Shown: positions 23,186-32,358, numbered from the stretch's first letter. The stretch: DNA of 64,000 bases from Streptomyces abyssalis (GCF_001751365.1 NZ_LJGT01000040.1:911696-975695); one strand, 5' to 3'. A program made the numbers and translations. Notes: generated from the sequence alone by a model not told the origin.

Positions 23186-25405
23186 GTGACTGACTCGACC
23201 ATCATCTATACGGACACCGACGAGGCCCCGGCCCTGGCGACGTATTCGTTCCTGCCCGTGGTCAGGGCGTACGCCTCGACGGCCGGAGTCGGTGTCGAGA
23301 GCCGTGACATCTCCCTGGCGGGGCGGATCATCGCCCAGTTCCCGGAGCGTCTGGAGCCGCAGCAGCGCATCGAGGACGCCCTCGGCAACCTGGGCGAGCT
23401 GGCGAAGACGCCGCAGGCGAACATCATCAAGCTGCCCAACATCTCGGCCTCGATCCCGCAGCTCAAGGCGGCGGTCGCCGAACTCCAGGAGAAGGGCTAC
23501 GCGCTGCCCGACTACCCGGACGAGCCGAAGACCGACGAGGAGCGCGACATCCGCGCCCGGTACGACAAGGTCAAGGGCAGCGCCGTCAACCCGGTGCTCC
23601 GCGAGGGCAACTCCGACCGCCGGGCGCCGGCGTCCGTGAAGAACTACGCGCGGTCCAACCCGCACCGCATGGGTGCATGGACCTCCGAGTCGAAGACGAA
23701 CGTCGCGCACATGGACGGCGACGACTTCCGCTCGACCGAGAAGTCCGTGATCGTCCCCGAGGACGGTTCCCTGCGCATCGAGCTGTCCGCCGACGACGGC
23801 AGTGTCACCGTCCTGCGTGAATCGGTGCCGGTACTGGCCGGCGAGATCGTGGACGCCGCGGTCATGCGCGTCGCGGCGCTGCGCGAGTTCCTCGCCGCGC
23901 AGGTCGCCCGCGCCAAGGCCGAAGGCGTGCTCTTCTCCGTGCACTTGAAGGCCACGATGATGAAGGTCTCCGACCCGATCATCTTCGGCCACGTCGTACG
24001 GGCGTTCTTCCCGAAGACGTTCGCCGAGCACGGCAAGACGCTCGCCGCCGCCGGTCTCACGCCGAACGACGGCCTCGGCGGCATCTTCAAGGGCCTGGAG
24101 TCGCTGCCCGACGGCGCCAGGATCAAGGAGTCCTTCGAGGCGGAGCTCGCCGCGGGCCCGGACCTGGCGATGGTCGACTCCCACCGCGGCATCACGAACC
24201 TGCACGTGCCGAGCGACGTGATCGTCGACGCTTCCATGCCCGCGATGATCCGTACCTCCGGCCACATGTGGAACAAGGACGACCAGGAGCAGGACGCCCT
24301 CGCGGTCATCCCCGACAGCAGCTACGCCGGCATCTACCAGGCCGTGATCGAGGACTGCCGTGCCAACGGCGCGTACGACCCGTCCACGATGGGCTCGGTG
24401 CCCAACGTCGGGCTGATGGCGCAGAAGGCCGAGGAGTACGGCAGCCACGACAAGACCTTCGAGATCCCCGCCACCGGCACGGTGCGCGTGCTCGACGGCC
24501 GGGGCGAGGCAGTGCTGGAGCAGGCGGTCAGCGCCGGCGACATCTTCCGCATGTGCCAGACCAAGGACGTCCCGGTCCAGGACTGGGTCAAGCTCGCCGT
24601 CAGCCGCGCCCGCGCCACCGGCGACCCGGCGGTGTTCTGGCTGGACGAGGGCCGCGCGCACGACGCCAATCTCATCGCGAAGGTCCGGCAGTACCTCCCC
24701 GAGCACGACACCGACGGTCTGCGCATCGAGATCATGGCGCCCGTCGATGCCATCGCGTTCTCCCTGGAGCGCATCCGCCGCGGCGAGAACACGATCTCGG
24801 TCACGGGCAACGTGCTGCGCGACTACCTGACCGACCTCTTCCCGATCCTGGAGCTGGGCACCAGCGCCAAGATGCTCTCCGTCGTGCCGCTCATCAACGG
24901 CGGCGGGCTCTTCGAGACCGGCGCCGGCGGCTCGGCTCCCAAGCACGTGCAGCAGCTCGTCAAGGAGAACTACCTGCGCTGGGACAGCCTCGGCGAGTTC
25001 CTCGCCCTGGCGGTGAGCTTCGAACACCTCGCGCAGACGACGGACAACGCACGCGCGCAGATCCTCGCCGACACCCTCGACCGGGCGACGGCGACCTTCC
25101 TGCAGGAGAACAAGTCCCCGACGCGCAGGGTCGGCGGGCTCGACAACCGCGGCAGCCACTTCTACCTCGCCCTGTACTGGGCGCAGGAGCTGGCGAAGCA
25201 GACCGACGACGCACCGCTCGCCGACGCGTTCGCGGCGCTCGCCCGTACGCTCGGCGAGCAGGAGCAGGCCATCGTGGACGAGCTGATCGCCGTGCAGGGC
25301 TCGCCCGCGGACATCGGCGGCTACTACTGGCCGGATGCCGCGAAGGCGTCGGCCGTGATGCGTCCGTCGAAGACCTTCAACGACGCGCTGGCGGCGCTCG
25401 GCTGA
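23186..25405 (+). CDS. icd: NADP-dependent isocitrate dehydrogenase, monomeric type
   Basis: 739-residue cytoplasmic enzyme of the citric acid cycle that turns isocitrate into 2-oxoglutarate and CO2 with NADPH formation. Length and sequence match the large monomeric class found in actinobacteria. The stretches LREGNSDRRAP and KNYARSNPHRMG carry substrate-binding Ser/Arg residues. IKLPNISASIPQL and the DNRGSHFYLALYWA end are typical. The GTG at 23186 has GGAG upstream. It is a single gene between the toxin-antitoxin operon, facing away, and a methyltransferase gene. Its product 2-oxoglutarate is the co-substrate of the oxygenase at 31.3 kb, though no link is implied. Confidence 0.97.
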   Translation: MTDSTIIYTDTDEAPALATYSFLPVVRAYASTAGVGVESRDISLAGRIIAQFPERLEPQQRIEDALGNLGELAKTPQANIIKLPNISASIPQLKAAVAELQEKGYALPDYPDEPKTDEERDIRARYDKVKGSAVNPVLREGNSDRRAPASVKNYARSNPHRMGAWTSESKTNVAHMDGDDFRSTEKSVIVPEDGSLRIELSADDGSVTVLRESVPVLAGEIVDAAVMRVAALREFLAAQVARAKAEGVLFSVHLKATMMKVSDPIIFGHVVRAFFPKTFAEHGKTLAAAGLTPNDGLGGIFKGLESLPDGARIKESFEAELAAGPDLAMVDSHRGITNLHVPSDVIVDASMPAMIRTSGHMWNKDDQEQDALAVIPDSSYAGIYQAVIEDCRANGAYDPSTMGSVPNVGLMAQKAEEYGSHDKTFEIPATGTVRVLDGRGEAVLEQAVSAGDIFRMCQTKDVPVQDWVKLAVSRARATGDPAVFWLDEGRAHDANLIAKVRQYLPEHDTDGLRIEIMAPVDAIAFSLERIRRGENTISVTGNVLRDYLTDLFPILELGTSAKMLSVVPLINGGGLFETGAGGSAPKHVQQLVKENYLRWDSLGEFLALAVSFEHLAQTTDNARAQILADTLDRATATFLQENKSPTRRVGGLDNRGSHFYLALYWAQELAKQTDDAPLADAFAALARTLGEQEQAIVDELIAVQGSPADIGGYYWPDAAKASAVMRPSKTFNDALAALG

Positions 25406-25576
25406 GCCCGGCCCGCCGGACCGGACCGGGTCACGGCCGGCGGCGGCGCTTCACACGGGACGGGCCGTGCCTCACGTCAAGTGGGGTGCGGCCCGCCGCA
25501 GTTGTGGCGAGCCGCATTCGGGCAGAGGCCGGATTTCGCGCGTCGCCGGGGCGAGAGGCCCCGGTAGCCTTCCGCC

Positions 25577-26254
25577 ATGGCCCGATCCGAGCGACCCGCC
25601 CGGCCCGCCGTGCACGGATTCTGGGAGGACACCGGCGCGACGAAGACCTTCACCCACCCTCTCGACCATGCGCTGCTGGAGCAGTACGTGCCCCGGGACG
25701 CACGGGTTCTCGACTACGGATGCGGCTACGGGCGGTTGACGGCACAGCTCGTCGAGCTGGGCTACGGGGACGTCCACGGCGTGGACCCTTCCCGGGCGCT
25801 GATCGAGCGCGGGCGGCGCGAGCATCCCGAGCTGCCGCTCCTGCGGTTCGACGCGCTGCCCCTGCCCTTCGACGACGGCAGCTTCGACGCCGCGCTGCTC
25901 TTCGTCGTCCTCGGTGTCGTCACGGCCGACGCGGACCAGGAGGCGCTCCTCGCCGAGATCGCCCGTCTGGTACGGCCGTCGGGGGTGCTCTACCTCAGCG
26001 ACGTACCGCTGCAGACCGACGAGCACCACGTGCGGCGCTACGAAGAGGCCGCGGCCTCTTCCCCCGGCCGTCCGTACGGCGTCTTCTCCACCCCCGACGG
26101 CGGACTCTTCCGGCACCACCGGCCGGAGGAGCTACGGGAGTTGCTGCGCACCCACGGGTTCGCCGCCGAGGAGGAGCGCCCGACGGCGACCGCCACACTC
26201 CATCACGGCGAGACCACCCGCAGCGTCCAGGTCCTCGCCCGGCGCACGCCCTGA
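25577..26254 (+). CDS. Class I SAM-dependent methyltransferase
   Basis: 225-residue soluble methyltransferase. Motif I reads VLDYGCGYGRLTAQL, the acidic residue after strand 2 lies in HGVDPSRALIE, and post-motif sequence ALLFVVLGVV is followed by SGVLYLSDVPL. The C-terminal SVQVLARR fits small-molecule methyltransferases of the Methyltransf_11/25 type. The substrate is unknown. The ATG is at 25577. It converges on the acyl-CoA dehydrogenase gene with only seven bases between the stops, so there is no room for a separate terminator. Confidence 0.9.
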   Translation: MARSERPARPAVHGFWEDTGATKTFTHPLDHALLEQYVPRDARVLDYGCGYGRLTAQLVELGYGDVHGVDPSRALIERGRREHPELPLLRFDALPLPFDDGSFDAALLFVVLGVVTADADQEALLAEIARLVRPSGVLYLSDVPLQTDEHHVRRYEEAAASSPGRPYGVFSTPDGGLFRHHRPEELRELLRTHGFAAEEERPTATATLHHGETTRSVQVLARRTP

Positions 26255-26261
26255 GCGCGGG

Positions 26262-27467
26262 TCAGCGGAAGGCCGCCTCGCCCGTGAGCGCCTGACCGAT
26301 CACCAGTTGGTGCACCTCGGACGTGCCCTCGTAAGTCAGCACGGACTCCAGGTTGTTGGCATGCCGCATGACCGGATACTCCAGGGTGATCCCGGCGGCG
26401 CCGAGCATCGTGCGGCACTCGCGCGCGATGGCGATCGCCTCGCGGACGCTGTTGAGCTTGCCGAGGCTGACCTGCTCCGGCCGCAGCGAGCCGCCGTCCT
26501 TGAGCGCGCCGAGGTGCAGCGCCAGCAGCATGCCCTTGCCCAACTCCAGTGACATGTCGGCGAGTTTGGCCTGGGAGAGCTGATAGGCCGCCAGCGGCTT
26601 GTCGAAGATCTCGCGCTGCCGGGCGTATTCGAGAGTCGTCTCCAGGCAGTCGCGCGCAGCACCGAGCGCGCCGAAGACGATGCCGTAGCGCGCCTCGTTG
26701 AGGCAGGAGAGAGGGCCCGAGAGCCCCACGGCCTCCGGGAGCACCGCGGACTGGGGCAACCGCACGCCGTCCAGGACGAGTTCGGACGTCACCGATGCAC
26801 GCAGCGACATCTTCTTCTTGATCTCCGGCGCCGAGAAACCCGGAGTGCCGGCGGGCACGACGAATCCGCGGACCTTGTTCCCCGGGTCGTCCGTCCTTGC
26901 CCACACCACCGCGACGTCGGCGACCGACCCGTTGGTGATCCACATCTTCGTGCCGTCGAGCACCCAGTCGGAGCCGTCGCGCACCGCGCGGGTGCGCATG
27001 CCCGCGGGGTTGGAGCCGAAGTCCGGTTCGGTCAGGCCGAAGCAGCCGATGGCGTCGCCCGCGGCCATGGCCGGCAGCCACTGCTGCTTCTGCTCCTCGC
27101 TTCCGTACTTCCAGATCGCGAACATGGCCAGCGAGCCCTGCACGGAGACCAGGGAGCGCAGCCCCGAGTCGCCCGCCTCCAGCTCCATGCAGGCCAGTCC
27201 GTAGGCGGTGGCGGTGGTGCCCGCGCAGCCGTAGCCCTCGAGATGCATGCCGAGGACGCCCAACGAGCCGACTTCCTTGGCCAGTTCGCGCACGGGGAGC
27301 GAGCCGTCCTCGTACCAGTCGGCCAGCTTCGGTTTCACCTTCTCCTCGACGTACTGCCGGACGGTGTCCCGGATCGCGCGGTCCTCCTCGCCGATCAGGG
27401 CTTCGGTGCCGAAGAGGCCGAGCGGGGTCTGGGGCGTCACGGGCGGCACTGAGATCTCCTCGTCCAT
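26262..27467 (-). CDS. Acyl-CoA dehydrogenase, glutaryl-CoA dehydrogenase-like
   Basis: 401-residue FAD enzyme. Features are the flavin-contact motif CFGLTEPDFGSNP, KMWITNG, the Arg-rich SCLNEARYGI (glutaryl-CoA dehydrogenases have an Arg here that binds the distal carboxylate) and the catalytic glutamate in LTYEGTSEVHQ. The close match over these parts suggests glutaryl-CoA to crotonyl-CoA conversion in lysine or tryptophan breakdown, but other short acids are possible. The ATG is at 27467. It is divergent from a TetR gene with a palindromic operator in between, so it is probably repressed by that protein. Confidence 0.92.
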   Translation of the reverse strand: MDEEISVPPVTPQTPLGLFGTEALIGEEDRAIRDTVRQYVEEKVKPKLADWYEDGSLPVRELAKEVGSLGVLGMHLEGYGCAGTTATAYGLACMELEAGDSGLRSLVSVQGSLAMFAIWKYGSEEQKQQWLPAMAAGDAIGCFGLTEPDFGSNPAGMRTRAVRDGSDWVLDGTKMWITNGSVADVAVVWARTDDPGNKVRGFVVPAGTPGFSAPEIKKKMSLRASVTSELVLDGVRLPQSAVLPEAVGLSGPLSCLNEARYGIVFGALGAARDCLETTLEYARQREIFDKPLAAYQLSQAKLADMSLELGKGMLLALHLGALKDGGSLRPEQVSLGKLNSVREAIAIARECRTMLGAAGITLEYPVMRHANNLESVLTYEGTSEVHQLVIGQALTGEAAFR

Positions 27468-27500
27468 CGCGAACAGCGTCGGGTACTCTGCGTACGCACG

Positions 27501-27518
27501 CTAACCGTACGGTGTTAG
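27501..27518. promoter_or_regulatory. Operator between acyl-CoA dehydrogenase and TetR genes
   Basis: CTAACCGTACGGTGTTAG holds a perfect ten-base palindrome ACCGTACGGT (27504-27513), flanked by imperfect CTAA/TTAG arms. It lies in the 70-base gap of the divergent pair. Binding by the adjacent TetR protein is inferred. Confidence 0.65.
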
Positions 27519-27537
27519 TTTTCACAAGGAGCCTTCG

Positions 27538-28182
27538 ATGCCACGCCCGAAGTCGCCGCTGCTCAGCCGGGAGCGGATCCGCGACGCCGCGCTGGAGCTG
27601 ATCGACGCCGAGGGCATCGGCTCCCTCTCCATGCGCAATCTCGCCCTGAAGCTGGACGTCAGGGCCGCCTCGCTCTACAGCCACTTTCCCGGCAAGGACG
27701 CCGTCCTGGACGCCGTGGCCAACCTCCTCACGAGGCAGGTCGACACCTCCGCCTTCGAGCGCGGCTGGCGCGAGGGGCTGGAGACGTGGGGCAGGTCGTA
27801 TCACGCGGCGCTCAGCAAGCACCCGAACGCCGCCCCGGTGGTCGCCGCGGGTACGGGCAGACGCGAGGACTTCCTGGCCATGGCCGACGCGGTGCACGGC
27901 GGGCTCGTCCGGGACGGCTGGCCGCCCAGATACGCGACGATGATCGCCGCCTCGGTGAAGTACCTGGTCATCGGTGCCGCCACCACGCCCTTCGCGAGCG
28001 GTTTCGCGGACGACACCCGCGTCTACTTCGAGCGCTACCCCAACCTCGTACAGGCGCATCTGATCCCGGCGCACGCCGAGGAGATCGACAGCGACAGCTT
28101 CGAACTCGCCCTCGGCGGCCTGATCGCGGGGCTCGGACCGCTGCACGCGTCGCTGGCGGCGGCGGACACCGCAAAGGAGTGA
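27538..28182 (+). CDS. TetR-family regulator divergent to acyl-CoA dehydrogenase
   Basis: 214-residue repressor with an N-terminal helix-turn-helix (GSLSMRNLALKLDVRAASLYSHF, then PGKDAVLDA) and a C-terminal ligand domain that includes the ASVKYLVIGAATTPFASGF helix pair. The ATG at 27538 has AAGGAG upstream. Its likely target is the acyl-CoA dehydrogenase gene across the palindrome, with an acyl-CoA or related acid as effector (inference). The stop codon is itself part of the terminator stem. Confidence 0.93.
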   Translation: MPRPKSPLLSRERIRDAALELIDAEGIGSLSMRNLALKLDVRAASLYSHFPGKDAVLDAVANLLTRQVDTSAFERGWREGLETWGRSYHAALSKHPNAAPVVAAGTGRREDFLAMADAVHGGLVRDGWPPRYATMIAASVKYLVIGAATTPFASGFADDTRVYFERYPNLVQAHLIPAHAEEIDSDSFELALGGLIAGLGPLHASLAAADTAKE

Positions 28183-28219
28183 TACCTGGCCCCGCGGTGA
28201 TCCACGGGACCAGGTATCA
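28180..28219. terminator. Bidirectional hairpin terminator
   Basis: TGATACCTGG and CCAGGTATCA form a perfect outer ten-base stem. Inside, CCCCG/CGGG can extend it with one mismatch. It begins at the TGA stop of the TetR gene and ends 39 bases before the acyltransferase stop, so it serves both convergent transcripts. Confidence 0.85.
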
Positions 28220-28257
28220 GCTCCCGTCCGGTGTGTCCCGGTGCCTCCCCGGTACGC

Positions 28258-30102
28258 CTACCCGGCGAGCAGCTCCCGCAGTTCGGCCACGGCCTCGCGC
28301 AGTTTCCCGGCGAAGGCATGCATCTGGTCCGCCACGCTCTGCGGAGTGCTCAGATAAAGGTTGAAGCGCTCCGGCAGCAGTACGTACGCGACACCGATGC
28401 AGCGGCTGCTCGTCGAACCGAAGCCGAAGAACTGGATGTTGACGGACGGCGCGGAGCTGGTGCTCAGATAGTCGTCCCGCATCGTCTGCCAACCCGCGCT
28501 GCGGTACAGCGACGGCTGTTCGAGCACGCCCAGCTCCGCACCGCGGCGGCGCTGGATCAACTCCAGCTCCCACAGGTGCTGTTCGGGCACCTGGACGGCC
28601 TGGCACTCCTTGGCACGCTCCACATGCTTGGCCGCCGCCGCGCGGAAGGCGGCGCGCCTCGTCGCCACGTCCGCGCCCGGGTCCTCCATGGCGTCCACGA
28701 ACGCGTACATCTCCGGCGTCACGACGCGCATCGCCTCCGTACGGCCGTGCTTGTACTGCCTCGTGGCGATCGACTCGTACGTCGCGCCGAGATGACCCTT
28801 CGCGCGCCGGTGTGCGAGCTGGTAGGCGAGCTGCACGAAGGCGTCCGGCGAGACGCCGAGTGCCTTCGCGTCGTTGCTGCCGAAGTCGTCGAAGGAGACC
28901 GTGCGCGTCGCGGTGCTCCGCCCGTACTCGGCGAACGCGTCCGCGGCCGAACGCACTTGCTCACGCAGCGCGTCGTCCAGCCGGAACTCCACCGGCTCCG
29001 CCCGCGGCGGGCCCTGCGTGCGCGCACCGGAGTGCTCGGAGTGCACCGCCGCCGGCACGGGCAGCAGCGCGTCGGTGAAGCTGAGGATGGTGGTGCCGTC
29101 GAGCTGGCAGTGCTCCACGTTCAGCCCGGCACGGCCGTCCTCGAAGACGACGAAGGACACGGCCTTGTCGAACCAGCGGTTGCCGCGGTCGCCGTGGAGC
29201 AGCTCGTCGCACGCCTCCTGGACGCCGGCGGGCGCGAAGTCCTCCAGGCACACGCAGAACAGCGCGTCCTCGACCGTCTCCAGGGCCTCCGCGTTGCCCG
29301 GGCCGCAGTCCACCAGAGACGCACGTGCCCTCGCCCACTCCGCGCGCGCCATGGTCGTGAGGTGACCCACCCGCGAGCCGGCGTCAGCGGGTTCGGCGCC
29401 CGCCTTCATCACGTCGCGCAGCCCGGCCTCCAGATCCTCCAGGCTGTGCGGTGCGCCGTCCTCGCCGACGACGTCCATCCGGAAGGTGTTGCCCCGGAAG
29501 AACACCAGGATGTGCCGTGCGCGTGACGGGCCGGGCCGCTCCTGCGAATAGGGCGTGCGGGAGGTGTCCTGCTCCTCACCCGGGATCCGCGTGCTGGAGA
29601 AGAGGTACTTCAGCTGCTCCATCGACTGCGGCGTCCCGCGCTGCACGACCGGCGGGATCAGCTCCTCGTCGATCTGCCGCTTGTAGTCCAGGGCGCCGGC
29701 GATGAGCCCGGCCGCCCTCTCCACCTGCGGCTCGTCCGTGTCCTGGAAGAGGAAGAAGAAGTTGGCGTTCAGGGCGATGCGGTCACGCCGCCCCAGGTAG
29801 CGGTACGGCCAGAAGGTGTCGAGCCAACTGTGCACGCCCTCCGAGGAGTCGTACTCCTCCAGGGCCTTCTGCAGCACCCGTCCGGGCCCGCCGGGGGAGA
29901 GGAAGGCGGTCACCTCGGCCTCGGTCGCGGCCAGTTCGCCCGGAGAGAGCAGCGGAGCGCACCAGGCGAGGAACCTCTCGCAACTGGCCTCCAGCGTCGG
30001 CAGCGGCACGCGCGGCAGAGAGTCCTCCTGCGCGAAGGTGGGGACGGTCGTCGCGCTTTCCCGGGGTGCGCTGGGCTGACTGGTATTCAATTCCGCTCTC
30101 AC
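28258..30102 (-). CDS. Choline/carnitine O-acyltransferase family protein
   Basis: 614-residue member of the carnitine acyltransferase family, common in eukaryotes and uncommon in bacteria. The enzymes move an acyl group between coenzyme A and the hydroxyl of carnitine or choline. The catalytic histidine is visible at about residue 331 in NVEHCQLDGT (H-x3-D). The LSTSSAPSVN segment near residue 555 corresponds to the Ser/Thr carnitine-binding strand. WFDKAVSFVVFEDG is also typical. The GTG at 30102 overlaps the methyltransferase stop as GTGA; the open frame further upstream is not used. It is the last gene of the oxygenase-methyltransferase-acyltransferase operon. Its acceptor is probably made by the two upstream enzymes. 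Confidence 0.92.
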   Translation of the reverse strand: MRAELNTSQPSAPRESATTVPTFAQEDSLPRVPLPTLEASCERFLAWCAPLLSPGELAATEAEVTAFLSPGGPGRVLQKALEEYDSSEGVHSWLDTFWPYRYLGRRDRIALNANFFFLFQDTDEPQVERAAGLIAGALDYKRQIDEELIPPVVQRGTPQSMEQLKYLFSSTRIPGEEQDTSRTPYSQERPGPSRARHILVFFRGNTFRMDVVGEDGAPHSLEDLEAGLRDVMKAGAEPADAGSRVGHLTTMARAEWARARASLVDCGPGNAEALETVEDALFCVCLEDFAPAGVQEACDELLHGDRGNRWFDKAVSFVVFEDGRAGLNVEHCQLDGTTILSFTDALLPVPAAVHSEHSGARTQGPPRAEPVEFRLDDALREQVRSAADAFAEYGRSTATRTVSFDDFGSNDAKALGVSPDAFVQLAYQLAHRRAKGHLGATYESIATRQYKHGRTEAMRVVTPEMYAFVDAMEDPGADVATRRAAFRAAAAKHVERAKECQAVQVPEQHLWELELIQRRRGAELGVLEQPSLYRSAGWQTMRDDYLSTSSAPSVNIQFFGFGSTSSRCIGVAYVLLPERFNLYLSTPQSVADQMHAFAGKLREAVAELRELLAG

Positions 30103-31091
30103 TTCGGCTCGTTGACGGTGGGTGGTGCGACTGCTGCGTTGCCGGCTCCCGGCGCGGCCGCGGATTCCCGTGCGAGGCGTTCCCGGGACCAGGGCCATCC
30201 GGAGGTGTCCGACGGACGGGAAAGATACAGGCGCGCGTGGAGCCAGCCGTCCGCCTCCAGGCCCTCCGGGTCGACTCCGGCTTCCTTCATGGTCTCCAGT
30301 ACCTGTGTCTGCTCCTGGGGCGAGGCGAACCGGCGCTGCCGGAAGACGTCTCCGGCGCAGACGGTGCTGTAGCCCAGCTCCTCCAGCGCCCGCTCGACCG
30401 GGCCGAACGGGAACATGCGGAGCACGAAGTGCGCCATCCAGGGCCGGTGGCCGCCCATGGAGCGGACGATACGCGTAAGAGTGCGCTCGGTGACATAACC
30501 GATGCAGCCCGTCGAGATCACCAGATCAGTACCGGCGAACTGCGCGCGCTGCCGTGCCGAGGGCTCGTTCCGCTCCAGATCGGCGTGGACGACGTCGTCG
30601 AGGAAGCCCGCCTCCAGCGCGTACGCCAGTGCGCTGCCGGAGGTGTCCAGGCCGACGAAGCGGAGCGGACGGGCAGGCCGGTGCGACCGCGCCAGCTTGC
30701 GGTCCCGGGCCAGCAGCGCCTCGGGGGCCTCCTCGGCACGAGCCCCTTCCGCGGTTCCCGTCCCGGAGCCCTTCCCGGGCTCGGTGCCGGCACCGGTCCG
30801 AGGGCCGCCGCCTGCGAGGTGCTCGTCGCAGTAGCGGGCGTAGAGGGCGTCCATGGTCACGTCGTACTTCAGCAGCGCGGCGTTGATTCCGTACGAGCAG
30901 CCGATGTCGAGCACCTTGGGCACCGCCACCTGCGTCGTGTCGCGGTACTCCTCGATGAGCTTCGCGAAGTAGGGCTTGGCCTGCTGCGGAACGCAGTAGT
31001 CGAGTTTGCGCAGCTCCCTGAAGTAGGCGCGCGGGTCCGGCCCGTTGTAGATGTGGTCGAGCGTGACTTTTCCGGTGGCGTCGAAGCGCAC
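30099..31091 (-). CDS. Class I SAM-dependent methyltransferase (operon middle gene)
   Basis: 330-residue methyltransferase. It starts with a family-specific segment, TLDHIYNGPDPRAYFRELRKL. Motif I is VLDIGCSYGINAALL. A Gly/Ala/Glu-rich insertion follows (about residues 95-140), then FVGLDTSGSALAYA and LVISTGCIGYV. The insertion length suggests a surface loop. The GTG at 31091 has AGGAG seven bases upstream. It lies 175 bases after the oxygenase gene, and its stop overlaps the acyltransferase start. If it N-methylates an amino acid or amine, it would create the quaternary nitrogen that a carnitine-type acyltransferase recognises. The substrate is inferred, not shown. Confidence 0.88.
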   Translation of the reverse strand: MRFDATGKVTLDHIYNGPDPRAYFRELRKLDYCVPQQAKPYFAKLIEEYRDTTQVAVPKVLDIGCSYGINAALLKYDVTMDALYARYCDEHLAGGGPRTGAGTEPGKGSGTGTAEGARAEEAPEALLARDRKLARSHRPARPLRFVGLDTSGSALAYALEAGFLDDVVHADLERNEPSARQRAQFAGTDLVISTGCIGYVTERTLTRIVRSMGGHRPWMAHFVLRMFPFGPVERALEELGYSTVCAGDVFRQRRFASPQEQTQVLETMKEAGVDPEGLEADGWLHARLYLSRPSDTSGWPWSRERLARESAAAPGAGNAAVAPPTVNEPK

Positions 31092-31266
31092 GGACGGCTC
31101 CTGAGGGGGTGGCGGGGGAACTCTCGAGGACCCCAGGCCGAAGGCCCAGGGGAGGTGCACGGGGTCGGGCTGGGGCGGAGGTGACGCGCTTGGCAGGGGA
31201 ACAGGGCCGCCGGTCCCTCCGCTTGCGCGGCGGGCGCGGCCCGGCGCGGTCCCGTACCGCCGGACG

Positions 31267-32136
31267 TCAGTCGAGCAGCCGGTCGCCGCGCACGGCGCGG
31301 CCCTCGGCCTCCAGGTGCTCCGGCAGCACACGCCCGAACAGCTGCCGGGTCCGCGAGACGCTCCCGACGACGCCGGGGCGCTCGCTGTAGGCGAAGATCG
31401 CCGAGTGGCGGGCGCGTCCCCCCTGGACGGGGCTGACACGGTGCAGCGAGAAACGCCCCTTGAAGAGCTGGAGATCGCCTGGGCGCAGTGGCAGACGCCG
31501 TGTCAACTCCTCGCCCCTGCCCTGGAGTACGTCCCGTACCGCGTCGAAGTTCTCCTCTTGCGCGGACCTGATGTTCGGGCAGTACTCGAAGACGCCGCCC
31601 TCCCGGGCCTCCTGGGTGAGCATGCTGACGGTGAACTCGTTGGTGTCGAAGTGCCAGGGGTGCTCCATGCCCGGCTCTACGACGTTGAGCACGAGCCCGG
31701 AGAGCGGGTCCGCCAGCTCGTGCAGCCGGTCGAGTTCGAAGCAGCGCGCGATGAAGCCCTGGAAGACCTCGTCGGAGTAGAGGCGGCTGATGAGGGAGCC
31801 GGCGGGGATGCGGTCCCGCGGTACGAAGGCGTTGCCACGCTCGAAGGCGATGCGTCCCGGATGGTCCTCGGGGAGGCCGGGGCCGGCCGCCATGTTGTAG
31901 ACGTTGACCGTCGCGACGTCGAAGTGCGCCCGGGGCGCCATGTCCGCGCCCTCCTGCCGCAGCGTCTCCTGGAGGGACGGACGGATGAAGTCCGGCAGTA
32001 CGGTGCAGCCGTCGGCCAGCAGATCGCTCCTGGCACCGGAGAGGACGGCCCGTCCTCCTTCGCTGTCGAGGTCCGTGAGCGGATACCGGTCCGTGTCGAC
32101 CAGCTCGTCCAGTGTCGTGGCTTGCGAAGTGCTCAT
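31267..32136 (-). CDS. 2-oxoglutarate/Fe(II) oxygenase, BesD-like ('ArpA' annotated) family
   Basis: 289-residue non-heme iron enzyme. The iron ligands appear as H-F-D in HPWHFDTNEF and a distal His in FSLHRVSP; RARHSAIF supplies the oxoglutarate-binding Arg region. The N-terminal half (LLADGCTVLPDF, FERGNAFVPRDRIPAG, GLVLNVVEPG) looks to me like the family of free-amino-acid halogenases and hydroxylases around BesD. In the halogenases the Asp of HxD is replaced by Gly or Ala. Here it is Asp, so hydroxylation is expected. The ATG at 32136 has GAGAGG upstream. First gene of the three-gene operon, with two palindromes upstream. Confidence 0.88.
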   Translation of the reverse strand: MSTSQATTLDELVDTDRYPLTDLDSEGGRAVLSGARSDLLADGCTVLPDFIRPSLQETLRQEGADMAPRAHFDVATVNVYNMAAGPGLPEDHPGRIAFERGNAFVPRDRIPAGSLISRLYSDEVFQGFIARCFELDRLHELADPLSGLVLNVVEPGMEHPWHFDTNEFTVSMLTQEAREGGVFEYCPNIRSAQEENFDAVRDVLQGRGEELTRRLPLRPGDLQLFKGRFSLHRVSPVQGGRARHSAIFAYSERPGVVGSVSRTRQLFGRVLPEHLEAEGRAVRGDRLLD

Positions 32137-32304
32137 CCGATCCTCTCCCGCCCACGGCCCGTCCCGTTCCGGGCAGACGTGCGGACGGGCCCGCTGGGGG
32201 ACCCTCACCCGGCGGAGCCAGGATCCACCCGGCGGGCGCCGGCGGACATGGCGGCTGCCGGTGTGGCCCGCGTCCCGACCGGACCGCGCTCCCGGAATCT
32301 CAGC

Positions 32305-32329
32305 AACTCTACTGATGAGTAACGGAGTT
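32305..32329. promoter_or_regulatory. Nested inverted repeat upstream of the oxygenase operon
   Basis: AACTC-TACT-GATG-AGTA-(two bases, then G)-GAGTT forms nested arms around a four-base centre, about 170 bases before the oxygenase start. It is operator-like; the protein that binds it is unknown, and no regulator gene is adjacent. Confidence 0.45.
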
Positions 32330-32358
32330 GAAGCTCCCACATCCACACTCGTGCTGTC

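Noticed and set aside
22989..23205. Upstream part of the long frame that continues into YoeB
   Set aside because: It would run backwards across the yefM start and operator; the YoeB family begins at GTG 22731.
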